Shown here: one piece after another, positions 56,235-64,000 of the stretch | How the letters are laid out: each line of letters begins with the position of its first letter | Position numbering within the stretch: the first letter of the stretch is position 1 | NCBI RefSeq assembly: GCF_000214135.1 | Contig: NZ_AFIE01000001.1 | Coordinates: 1-64,000 of the forward strand | Length of the DNA stretch: 64,000 nucleotides | Source: Acinetobacter sp. P8-3-8 | GTDB lineage: Bacteria; Pseudomonadota; Gammaproteobacteria; Pseudomonadales; Moraxellaceae | Direction: 5' to 3' | The notes under the pieces: generated by a model | Told to the model about the DNA's origin: nothing | Databases searched by the model: none | Seen by the model: only the letters and a program-made list of their open reading frames with translations | Program-made: the position numbers and the translations under genes

Positions 56235-57785
56235 ATGCGGAAAAGTTTAATTGCATGTTCTGTTGCCTTATTGGGCGGAGCGGTGCTGTCTGCAACAACG
56301 TTTGCAAAACAACCCAATATTTTGATTATTTTTCCAGATGATGTGGGGTGGGAAAATATTAGTGCTTATGGTCAAGGAGTGATGGGATATACCACACCGA
56401 ATATCGATCGAATTGCCAAAGAAGGCATTATGTTTACCGATCATTATGCTCAACCGAGTTCAACGGCTGGTCGTGCAGCATTAATTACAGGACAGTATCC
56501 AATTCGTTCAGGTATGACCACCGTAGGACGACCAGGTTCTCCACTAGGTTTAAAAGCAGCTTCGCCAACCATAGCCGAAGTACTGAAACCCTTGGGTTAT
56601 ATGAATGGTCAGTTTGGTAAAAACCATTTAGGTGACCGTAATGAAAACTTACCAACCGTGCATGGTTTTGATGAGTTCTTTGGGAATTTATATCATTTAA
56701 ATACTGAAGAAGAACCTGAACAGTACGATTATCCGAAAGATCCTGAATTTAAGAAAAAATTTGGTACTCGTGGAGTGTTACATTGCTATGCTTCTGGCAA
56801 ATCAGATAGTACCGATGATCCGCGCTTTGGCAAAATGGGCAAACAAACTTGTAAAGACACAGGTCCGCTGACACGTAAACGTATGGAAACGGTCGATGAT
56901 GAGTTTATTGCAGCCAGTGTAGATTTTATGAAGCGCAGTAAAGAAGCCGATAAACCCTTCTTTGTATGGCTGAACACAAGTCGTATGCATATGTACACGC
57001 ATTTACGTGATTCAAATCGATATCTGGCGGCAAAGCATACCTCTGAACATGATTTATATGGTAGCGGTATCATGGAACATGATATGCAAGTGGGTAAATT
57101 GCTTGATGATATGAAAGCCATGGGCGTACTTGATGACACCATCGTTAATTATTCTACCGATAATGGTCCTGAACATAGTGCGAGAACTCATGGTGGTACC
57201 ACACCTTTCCGTGGTGAGAAAATGACCACTTATGAGGGGGGAGTGCGAGTACCGATGATGGTACGTTGGCCAGGACATATTCCAGCTGGACAAATTAAGA
57301 ATGGTATTCAAGCCCATATGGATATTTTTACAACTTTAGCGGCCGCTGCGGGTAACCCAAACGTCGTTGAAGATATGAAAACTAAGCGTAAACAATATAT
57401 AGATGGGGTGAATAATTTAGATTACTGGACAGGAAAATCGGCAGAAAGTAAGCGAAATAATTTCTTGTATTATCATGAGTCTACTTTACGTGCGGTTCGT
57501 ATTAATCAGTGGAAGTTACATTTCGAAACCAGTGAAAATTACTATAGTCAGTACCAGAAACAAAAGTTCCCGATTATATATAATATTCGTATGGATCCAT
57601 TTGAGTCGTTTGAGGGTACAACAGACCGATCGGATGTATTGCAACGTAAGCAATGGTTGAATGAGCCAGTTCAAGAGCTGATTAGTGAACATGCACAGTC
57701 TTTAAAGGACTATCCACCAGTACAAAAAGCAGCGACTTTAGACTTTAGTGAGCTGATTAAACAGATGCAAGCTGGGCAAGAATAA
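56235..57785 (+). CDS. Periplasmic type I sulfatase, Ser-type (arylsulfatase family)
   Basis: The 516-residue product has a signal peptide (about 1-24, ending TTFA-K). The metal-binding FPDDVGW follows near residue 32, then the formylglycine motif in the form S-T-A-G-R (QPSSTAGRAALITGQYP, Ser near residue 74) and later conserved NYSTDNGPEH with Ca/substrate residues near residue 305. The S-x-A-x-R form needs an anSME/AtsB-type maturase, which is encoded just upstream. It hydrolyses a sulfate ester to an alcohol plus sulfate in the periplasm. The substrate (aryl or alkyl) is unknown. The ATG at 56235 follows AGGAGA. A terminator follows. Confidence 0.9.
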   Translation: MRKSLIACSVALLGGAVLSATTFAKQPNILIIFPDDVGWENISAYGQGVMGYTTPNIDRIAKEGIMFTDHYAQPSSTAGRAALITGQYPIRSGMTTVGRPGSPLGLKAASPTIAEVLKPLGYMNGQFGKNHLGDRNENLPTVHGFDEFFGNLYHLNTEEEPEQYDYPKDPEFKKKFGTRGVLHCYASGKSDSTDDPRFGKMGKQTCKDTGPLTRKRMETVDDEFIAASVDFMKRSKEADKPFFVWLNTSRMHMYTHLRDSNRYLAAKHTSEHDLYGSGIMEHDMQVGKLLDDMKAMGVLDDTIVNYSTDNGPEHSARTHGGTTPFRGEKMTTYEGGVRVPMMVRWPGHIPAGQIKNGIQAHMDIFTTLAAAAGNPNVVEDMKTKRKQYIDGVNNLDYWTGKSAESKRNNFLYYHESTLRAVRINQWKLHFETSENYYSQYQKQKFPIIYNIRMDPFESFEGTTDRSDVLQRKQWLNEPVQELISEHAQSLKDYPPVQKAATLDFSELIKQMQAGQE

Positions 57786-57817
57786 TTGTAAAAAGCTTCA
57801 TTTATCATTCTCTAGGG

Positions 57818-57847
57818 AAAAATCGAGTCAAATTGACTCGATTTTTT
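57818..57847 (+). terminator. Intrinsic terminator of the sulfatase gene
   Basis: AAAAATCGAGTCA and TGACTCGATTTTTT form a long stem with a T-run, 32 bases after the stop codon. Confidence 0.87.
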
Positions 57848-57888
57848 ATGATAAAAATTTTTCTTGAATACGCTCGAAATACTTTAAA

Positions 57889-58713
57889 TTAAGATGCAAA
57901 TTTTTGAATAATTTTATCCAGCTTCTTGTCAATTTGACTGCGATAAAGATCAGGCAATACACGTGAGAGTTTGGTTAGAATTCTCGCTTGTGCACTTGGG
58001 ATAATCATAAATTCAGAAGAGAAAATACCTGCATAGATTTCTTTACATGCTTTTTCAACTGGCATGCTTCCGCCCAATTGTTTTAATGCAGCTGTGACTG
58101 GTGAACCATTTTTACGTTCTTCAGTTACAAGCGGTGTGTCGACTTCTGGTGGACAGACGACTGCGACATCAATTTTTTGACTACGCAACTCCATACGAAG
58201 GACTTCTGCTAAGCCGACAACGCCGAATTTAGACGAACAATAACCAGTATAACCATAGCAGCCAACCAAACCCGCAGCAGAAGCAATAAATACCAGTTTA
58301 GGCTGTTTTTTCTGTTGAGCTGCTTGTTTTAAATGTGGCAATGCTGCATGTGCAACATTACGACTACCAACCAAATTAATATTGATCTGTCTTTCAAATT
58401 CTTGCGCTGTCATATCTTCAAATGATTTTGCGATACTAATACCCGCAGAATTGATTAGCAGATCTGGTGTACCCAAAATAGCAACAGCTTCAGCAAATTT
58501 TTCTTGTAAGGTCTTTTCATCTTGAACATCGACTTCAAAACCATAGATAGTTGCCGATAATTTTTTCAAGTCAGCGACAGCTTGTTCAATACCTGCATAT
58601 GCGAAAATACAGACTTGATATTTGTCTTTAAGTAAGCGTTTAGCCAATTCAAGACCAATACCGCTACTACCACCCGTAATCCATGCTGTAGGTAAAATTG
58701 TATTTTTTGACAT
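57889..58713 (-). CDS. Short-chain dehydrogenase/reductase
   Basis: The 274-residue classical SDR has the cofactor motif GGSSGIG near residue 14, the NSAGIS region near 88, catalytic Ser in FIASAAG near 143 and Y-x-x-x-K as YCSSK near 158. The substrate is probably a hydrophobic alcohol or ketone. The C-terminal extension (YRSQIDKKLDKIIQKF) resembles membrane-associated SDRs. It lies 80 bases downstream of the AlkK-like ligase on the same strand. The start at 58713 (MSKNTILP) is preferred over 58719 for ribosome-binding site spacing. Confidence 0.87.
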   Translation of the reverse strand: MSKNTILPTAWITGGSSGIGLELAKRLLKDKYQVCIFAYAGIEQAVADLKKLSATIYGFEVDVQDEKTLQEKFAEAVAILGTPDLLINSAGISIAKSFEDMTAQEFERQININLVGSRNVAHAALPHLKQAAQQKKQPKLVFIASAAGLVGCYGYTGYCSSKFGVVGLAEVLRMELRSQKIDVAVVCPPEVDTPLVTEERKNGSPVTAALKQLGGSMPVEKACKEIYAGIFSSEFMIIPSAQARILTKLSRVLPDLYRSQIDKKLDKIIQKFAS

Positions 58714-58734
58714 ATTCATTCCTTTTGAATAAGG

Positions 58735-58781
58735 CAGTTGGCTATGCTTATTAGGGAGTATAGAAAAAACATAGCCAACTG
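58735..58781 (-). repeat. 12-bp perfect inverted repeat between ligase and SDR genes
   Basis: CAGTTGGCTATG (58735-58746) and CATAGCCAACTG (58770-58781) with a 23-base loop. It lies wholly in the 80-base intercistronic space. On the minus strand the T6 run falls inside the loop, so it is not a normal terminator; mRNA processing or partial attenuation is possible. Confidence 0.6.
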
Positions 58782-58793
58782 TACACGTTATGG

Positions 58794-60431
58794 TTAGGCT
58801 AACTCGCTCTGGAGCAGTACATCACCAAATTGTTTACGCAGTTCTGCTTTGACAATTTTCCCTGTACCATTGATCGGTAATGCGTCGATAAAAATGATCG
58901 CATCAGGAATCTGCCAGCGTGCAATTTTATTGTCGAAGTAAGCGCGCGCGTCTTCTTCTGTGAGTGTTGAGTTTTCTTCTTTCACTGCGATTAAAATAGG
59001 TCGCTCATCCCATTTTGAATGACGTGCTGCAATTGCTGCTGCCATGCGAATTTCAGGATGACCTACTGCAATATTTTCAATTTCAACAGAAGAAATCCAT
59101 TCACCACCTGATTTAATTAAATCTTTGGCGCGATCGCAAATAGTTAAATAGCCATCAGCATCAAGGGTCGCAATATCACCTGTGTCGAACCAACCATCTG
59201 CTGTTAGCGCACTTTTCTCTTGATTAAAGTAATGATCGACAATCCACGGGCCACGGATCTGTAAATTACCTTGTGTCTGACCATCATGCGCCAGTGTTGC
59301 ATTGTTATCATCTGCATCGACAATACGTAACTCTACGCCGAAAGGTGGGCGACCTTGAGTAAGACGTAATTTTTCAAAATCTTCAGCACTTAAAGCTGTA
59401 TGTTTGGTTTTAGGCTGATTAGCAGTACCTAGTGGACTGGTTTCAGTCATTCCCCAAGCGTGAATCGTGTCGCAAGCGTAGTTGTTTTTGAAATCACGCA
59501 TCAGCGATGGAGGACAAGCTGTACCACCAACCACATTACGGTTCATACTTGCTAATGTTGTGCCACGTTTTTTCGCTGCTGCGAGTAGACCTTGCCAAAT
59601 CGTAGGTACACCAAGTGCAACTGTTACCTGATGGTTGTCAATCAAGTCGACTAAACTATCACCATCAAGATTTGGTCCTGGTAAAACCACGCTACAACCA
59701 ACCATTGCTGCTGAATAAGGAACACCCCATGCATTGACATGGAACATTGGCACTACAGGCATTACGGTATCATTTGCAGATAAGTTTAAAGAATCGGGTA
59801 GGCTAATCGCCATCGTATGGAGCAATGTAGAGCGGTGGCTATATAAAACACCTTTTGGATTGCCCGTTGTGCCCGAGGTATAACATAAAGAACTTGGTGT
59901 TTCTTCACTGAACTGTGGCCAAGAAAATACATCTGACTGATTCTGAATGAGTTCATCATAAAACAGTACATTTGGTAATGCTGCACTGACTTTCTCATCA
60001 CGCGCACCCAAACAAATAAATTGTTCTACGGCTGGAACTTGACCTTGGATTGCGACAATTAAAGGCAAGAATGTTGAATCAAAGAATATTACTTTATCTT
60101 TGGCATCATTAATAATGAAAATCAATTGTTCTGGAAACAAACGTGGGTTAATGGTATGGCATACATAACCACTACCTGAAATTGCATACCAAGACTCTAA
60201 ATGGCGATGATTATTCCAAGCAATAGTTGCAAGGCGATCACCTTGATTTAAATTGAAATTATTAAGTGCATTCGCAAGACGTTTACTATTTTTTTGTACG
60301 TCTAACCAATTGGTGGTGAGGATTTGGCCATTCACTTCACGAGAAATAATGGAGGTATCTGAATGGTATCTCGCTGCATGATCAATTAAATTACTGATAA
60401 GAAGAGATTGATGCATCATTTTGCCAAACAT
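58794..60431 (-). CDS. Acyl-CoA ligase, AlkK-like medium-chain type
   Basis: The 545-residue ANL ligase starts MFGKMMHQSLLISNLIDHAARYH, closely following the AlkK-type N-terminus. The P-loop LCYTSGTTGNPKGVLYSH is near residue 180, HAWGMTETSP near 330, GWFDTGDIATLDADGYL near 410, DRAKDLIKSGGEWIS near 430, and the catalytic Lys in NGTGKIVKAELRKQ near 525. It would form CoA thioesters of medium-chain acids. The ATG at 60431 has AGGA about 9 bases upstream, while the ATG at 60440 directly abuts that site. It is second in a cupin-ligase-SDR series. Confidence 0.88.
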   Translation of the reverse strand: MFGKMMHQSLLISNLIDHAARYHSDTSIISREVNGQILTTNWLDVQKNSKRLANALNNFNLNQGDRLATIAWNNHRHLESWYAISGSGYVCHTINPRLFPEQLIFIINDAKDKVIFFDSTFLPLIVAIQGQVPAVEQFICLGARDEKVSAALPNVLFYDELIQNQSDVFSWPQFSEETPSSLCYTSGTTGNPKGVLYSHRSTLLHTMAISLPDSLNLSANDTVMPVVPMFHVNAWGVPYSAAMVGCSVVLPGPNLDGDSLVDLIDNHQVTVALGVPTIWQGLLAAAKKRGTTLASMNRNVVGGTACPPSLMRDFKNNYACDTIHAWGMTETSPLGTANQPKTKHTALSAEDFEKLRLTQGRPPFGVELRIVDADDNNATLAHDGQTQGNLQIRGPWIVDHYFNQEKSALTADGWFDTGDIATLDADGYLTICDRAKDLIKSGGEWISSVEIENIAVGHPEIRMAAAIAARHSKWDERPILIAVKEENSTLTEEDARAYFDNKIARWQIPDAIIFIDALPINGTGKIVKAELRKQFGDVLLQSELA

Positions 60432-60461
60432 TTCATTCATCCTGAGTAACTGTTTTTTAAT

Positions 60462-60494
60462 AAAAAGGCTGTTAGCTGAAACTAAAAGCCTTTT
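60462..60494 (-). terminator. Weak terminator or attenuator between cupin and ligase genes
   Basis: On the minus strand AAAAGGCT and AGCCTTTTT form a stem with a 16-base loop followed by T/A residues, 6 bases after the cupin stop. It could reduce read-through from the cupin gene into the ligase gene. Confidence 0.5.
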
Positions 60495-60499
60495 GGAAT

Positions 60500-60994
60500 T
60501 TATTTGTCGCTGAATGCAACATCTGAGCCCGGTTTTATGTAACGTGGCATTTTTTGCCCCGTATGTTCAGCTACAGCGTGAAGGGTGCGCTCAATCCAAC
60601 CTGCATCCATGATAAACATCAGTGAGTCATCATCATTTAAGTTGACGTTCGCGCCATTAATGATCATAAAGCCTTCAGCGCCTTCAGGTGTCGCTAAGGT
60701 ATGAATTGAACCTGCTGGTTCAAATAAGTAGCTACCAGCTGTTTGAACATCTTCAGGATATTCAACATAATGCCATGAGCCTGCTGTGGTATAGAAATGC
60801 ACAACACCAGTATGAAAGTGACGTGGCAGAATAGTACCTGGTTCAAAACGGGCATGGATGACCCAAACGCCATTATCTGGGTCTAAAAAGCAAGGTGTGA
60901 CATGTACACCAGGGAGTGCATTTTTTATTTCACCATCTTTGATGTTAATGGTTAATAATCTATCCTGATGTTTAATTGATTGTGCGATACTCAT
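60500..60994 (-). CDS. Cupin-domain protein, dihydroxyacetophenone-dioxygenase-like
   Basis: The 164-residue single-domain cupin has the first metal motif in ILPRHFHTGVVHFYTTAGSWHY (His residues near 61, 63 and 68) and the second in AGSIHTL near residue 103. This resembles the family annotated as 2,4'-dihydroxyacetophenone dioxygenase and related non-heme Fe C-C cleaving enzymes. It may cleave a ketone or diketone, or be an isomerase; this is inferred. The ATG at 60994 (MSIAQSIKH) follows a clear GGAG; the upstream start at 61006 overlaps it. It is first of three minus-strand genes. Confidence 0.78.
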   Translation of the reverse strand: MSIAQSIKHQDRLLTINIKDGEIKNALPGVHVTPCFLDPDNGVWVIHARFEPGTILPRHFHTGVVHFYTTAGSWHYVEYPEDVQTAGSYLFEPAGSIHTLATPEGAEGFMIINGANVNLNDDDSLMFIMDAGWIERTLHAVAEHTGQKMPRYIKPGSDVAFSDK

Positions 60995-61396
60995 GACAAA
61001 CTCCATGTATGTCTAATGTTTTAGGCTATTGGCGGATCAAATTAAATTGATCGTCTTGGCAGATTTCCGTTTTATATTCTTTACTAAAATGAGCATAGCA
61101 GTGTTTGAAACGTGGTAAACCACTCGAAAGAATGGAATTGGAATGGTTTCAATCGCTACAATAAAACCAAAGGAAACAGAGTAAGCTGTATAAATTTTAT
61201 ATAAGAAAATGAGCAGAAAGGAGCATTGCGAAAAATTAAGCCTTATATTAAGTTGTTAGCCCGTTTTAAAGCATATTTACAAAGCGTATGCAGTACACGT
61301 TGTGATTAAATTGAGCTTGTTGTGTGAAATGGTAAGTTTCAGGAAGAAATGTTGGCTTTTAGGTCAGCCATATACAGATTAGGTTTATTAGAAAAT
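60995..61396. promoter_or_regulatory. Divergent control region between cupin and LuxR-type regulator
   Basis: About 400 bases without a gene. It contains a near-palindrome GATCAA-N6-TTGATC (61035-61052), 16 of 18 positions symmetric, about 40 bases upstream of the cupin start: a possible operator. The repeats found at 54023 are not visible here. Confidence 0.45.
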
Positions 61397-64000
61397 ATGC
61401 GCATTTTAAAAACTAAACTGAGTCGGCCAACGGCAGGTCAGCAACAAATGATGCAACGTCCACAGTTGCTTGCACAATTGTTGCAATATAGCCAGCAAGC
61501 AATGTTGTTGATTCATGCAGCTGCGGGTTATGGAAAAACAACGTTGATGCGACAACTGAGTGAACATTTGCTTCAGCAAGGTACAGCGGTCAAGTGGTTA
61601 ACGCTAGATACAGATGACAATGATCCGATACGGTTGTATCAGTATTTGAGACTTGTTTTATTAGAGGGTGCTGAACAGCAAGATATGTTTGCTGATAATA
61701 CCATTTCACAGCAAAGTATTTATGAATTGCTCCAGCAACTTCCACAGCGAACACAAGCCACTGTACTTTTTATTGATGAATTTGAGCAACTTGAGAATAA
61801 AGACAGTTTAAATTTGTTTTGGTGGTTATATCAGCATTTACCAGAACATTATCATTTAGTGATCGCTTCACGTGTACGCCCGGAATGGAGTCTAAGCAAA
61901 GAAATCTTACTTGGTCGCATTCAAATTGTGACTGAAAACCAGTTAAGTCTAAAGCCGAAAGATACTGCATCATTAGTTGAATTTTTACATCAACAAAATC
62001 CAGAGCAAGCCATCATGGACTTTGATCTTGCTCAGCTATTGATCGATCGAACTGAAGGCTGGATGACTGGGATTCAGTTGACGAATTTGTATCTTAAAGA
62101 CCGTCAAGATGTTGCGGGTTTTATTCAAAATTTGAGTGGTGCGCATCATCAAATTGTAAATTATTTAAGTGAGCAGGTCTTTTTACAGCAGGATGCTGAG
62201 ATTCAACAGTTTTTATTAAAGATTAGTGTATTAAGGAAAGTAAATTTAGCCTTAGTTATGGAGCTTACTGGAAACCAAGCTTCGCAACATTTATTGGATG
62301 CGATTAGCCAAAAAGGGCTTTTCATTCAGGCTTTAGATGAACAACGGACATGGTTTCGAATACATCATTTATTTCGAGATTTTCTATTATCACGATTTAA
62401 GTTATTGCAAGCAGATGCATATAGGGAAATGCACAGCAAAGCTGCTGAATGGTTTAAGCAACACCATTATTTAATGAATGCGATTTACCATGCACAGCAG
62501 GCAGAAGATGAGCAATTAATGCTACTTTTGTTGAAAGATGTAAGCCGAGAGTTGGTCTTAGAAGGGCGTATTTATACTTTATTAGAATTGGTAAAGCAGT
62601 TACCTGAACAGACATTGGTACAAAATCCAACCTTACTCTATGACATTATTTGGTCATTGTTGCTGACACATCAAAGTGCTTTAGCCAATCATTATTTACA
62701 GCTATGGCATAGTGTGGATCAACATCAAACTTTATTACAGCATGAAGATCAGTTAGGCCTAGCACCACTCATCGCTTTGTCAGAAGATAAATGGGAATTA
62801 GCTTACAGACTAGCCGAGCAAAATTTAGCGAAAATTACCAGTACGGCCTACTTTTCACGAGGACCTTTAATTGGGATTACGGGTTTGTACCATGTTTGTC
62901 TAGGAGAAATAACTGAAGCGCGAAAACTACTGCAACAAACACGCGTGATTTATGTACAAGGTCACAATTTATATGGTCTAGGAATGGTCGATTGCATGGA
63001 TGCTCTATGCGATTATTTATTGGGAGATCTTGCTTTAGCCGCAGAAAAATTTAGCCAAATTGGGTATAGCGAGGAATATCAAAAGCTAGGCTTAGATGAA
63101 AATAATAAAACAGCCATTATGAATATTCTCAGTAGCTTTAAAGCTGATTTATATTATGAACTGAATCAATTAGATCAAGCTGAAAAAGCTTTGGTTTTTT
63201 TTAATGGTGGTGATCATTTAACAATGCCTGATATGGTGATCGTGGGATATATTTTACAAATGCGTTTAGCGACATTAAGCTCAGACCAAACAGCAATCCA
63301 AACATGTTTAAATCAAGTACAAACTCGAAGTAGCCAATGGTCATTGCCACGCTTATCACAAACCATTCTAGCCTATGCACAACCACTTGTTTCAAATGAT
63401 TCAGTCACCTCAAATATTGTTGATGGTGTGGAAAAACCATTATTAAATTTTACTCATCTACTCCGTGGAGATGATTTAATTGCTGCTCGCACTCAGATTT
63501 TTTCAGGTCATGTACAACAAGCGATTGATTTTTTAGTACAACAGACTCATTTTTTTAAACTATATCCTTTGCGACAAGCACGTGTAAAATTATTATTGGC
63601 ACTGGCATTTTATCAACTTAAACAGAATGAGCAGGCTTTTGATTATTTACAACAAGCGCTTTTGTTGTTAATGCCAACTCAAGCTGTACGTATCATTTTG
63701 GATGAACATCCGAGTGTTTGGGAAATGTTGCATCAGTTCAGTCAAATGTTAATTACAGCTAAACAAGAGAATAATTCACAATTATTGACTTATATTCAAC
63801 ACTTATTTTCCCTTCAAGAGCGACCGACTGACAAGTTGGTTATGATGGAAAATCATCATGTTCAGCTTGCTGAGAAGCGTGAGAATGATACGGAAGGTTT
63901 ATCAAAGCGTGAAATTCAAATTTTGGAAAAGGTCAGTGAAGGTTTAACTGATTCTGAAATTGCAGATTTGATTTTTTTGTCTGTAAATACCGTGAAATGG
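61397..64000 (+). CDS. MalT/AlkS-type LuxR-family ATP-dependent activator (3' end cut by window)
   Basis: The reading frame is open from the ATG at 61397 to the window end (868 codons) and continues beyond it. The N-terminus has a STAND-type NTPase with Walker A AAAGYGKTTL near residue 43 and Walker B TVLFIDEFEQL near residue 122, followed by winged-helix and long TPR-like helical repeats (about 330-800). The LuxR HTH begins near residue 834 (LSKREIQILEKVSEGLTDSEIADLIFLSVNTVKW). This is the layout of MalT, AlkS and AcoK-like inducer-responsive activators. Its position beside the ketone/acyl-CoA genes suggests it controls them. The effector is unknown. Confidence 0.88.
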   Translation, partial: MRILKTKLSRPTAGQQQMMQRPQLLAQLLQYSQQAMLLIHAAAGYGKTTLMRQLSEHLLQQGTAVKWLTLDTDDNDPIRLYQYLRLVLLEGAEQQDMFADNTISQQSIYELLQQLPQRTQATVLFIDEFEQLENKDSLNLFWWLYQHLPEHYHLVIASRVRPEWSLSKEILLGRIQIVTENQLSLKPKDTASLVEFLHQQNPEQAIMDFDLAQLLIDRTEGWMTGIQLTNLYLKDRQDVAGFIQNLSGAHHQIVNYLSEQVFLQQDAEIQQFLLKISVLRKVNLALVMELTGNQASQHLLDAISQKGLFIQALDEQRTWFRIHHLFRDFLLSRFKLLQADAYREMHSKAAEWFKQHHYLMNAIYHAQQAEDEQLMLLLLKDVSRELVLEGRIYTLLELVKQLPEQTLVQNPTLLYDIIWSLLLTHQSALANHYLQLWHSVDQHQTLLQHEDQLGLAPLIALSEDKWELAYRLAEQNLAKITSTAYFSRGPLIGITGLYHVCLGEITEARKLLQQTRVIYVQGHNLYGLGMVDCMDALCDYLLGDLALAAEKFSQIGYSEEYQKLGLDENNKTAIMNILSSFKADLYYELNQLDQAEKALVFFNGGDHLTMPDMVIVGYILQMRLATLSSDQTAIQTCLNQVQTRSSQWSLPRLSQTILAYAQPLVSNDSVTSNIVDGVEKPLLNFTHLLRGDDLIAARTQIFSGHVQQAIDFLVQQTHFFKLYPLRQARVKLLLALAFYQLKQNEQAFDYLQQALLLLMPTQAVRIILDEHPSVWEMLHQFSQMLITAKQENNSQLLTYIQHLFSLQERPTDKLVMMENHHVQLAEKRENDTEGLSKREIQILEKVSEGLTDSEIADLIFLSVNTVKW

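Noticed and set aside
56786-57142. 118-codon minus-strand frame inside the sulfatase gene
   Set aside because: It is a Ser-rich antisense shadow with no start signal.

Overview
The window is a chromosomal segment of an Acinetobacter-type gammaproteobacterium. It is AT-rich, its intergenic DNA is short, and the gene neighbourhoods are ones I know from that genus: pyrB followed by a dihydroorotase-like pseudoenzyme, scattered type II secretion genes (gspL-gspM beside pyrD-cvpA-purF), rpoH-thiS-thiG, rpsU divergent from tsaD, an AlmA-type flavin monooxygenase, and proteins resembling the Fil surface-structure family. This assignment rests on recognising protein families; no database search was possible.

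Layout. 0-8 kb: a small secreted protein, rlmKL, a conserved small protein, the pyrimidine pair pyrB-pyrC' and an inner-membrane OmpA-domain protein. 8-18 kb: a DUF2520 oxidoreductase, a fatty acid desaturase, a secreted FilA-like protein with a C39-peptidase-like partner that has lost its catalytic residues, a GST/AraC pair, trmB and an ExeM-type secreted nuclease with a GlyGly-CTERM tail. 18-22.7 kb: one NarL-type response regulator followed by two paralogous membrane histidine kinases, one of them split by a frameshift. 23-32.5 kb: GST, mdaB-ygiN-type quinone genes, two secreted paralogues, thiS-thiG, rpoH, a TusA-like protein, a cold-shock protein, rhlB, a lipoprotein and a nitroreductase. 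32.5-47.7 kb: mostly housekeeping genes (gpsA, sixA, gspL-gspM, pyrD, cvpA, purF, ghrB-like, bepA-like, yqeY, rpsU, tsaD), plus a membrane M48-like protein without its zinc site.

47.7-64 kb is the accessory part. A truncated IS3-family element marks its left edge. It is followed on the minus strand by a nitronate monooxygenase-like flavoprotein, an acyl-CoA synthetase, an alpha/beta hydrolase and an AlmA-type Baeyer-Villiger monooxygenase. A plus-strand pair follows: a radical-SAM sulfatase maturase and a periplasmic Ser-type sulfatase. Then come a minus-strand SDR dehydrogenase, an AlkK-like acyl-CoA ligase and a cupin, and finally a large MalT/AlkS-type LuxR regulator that runs off the right end. 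Read together they suggest an inducible route from a sulfate ester or secondary alcohol to ketone, ester, acid and acyl-CoA. The enzymes are visible in the sequence; the pathway is inference.

A recurrent feature is catalytically dead relatives of enzymes: PyrC', the C39-like protein and the M48-like protein. I found no rRNA, tRNA or CRISPR array.
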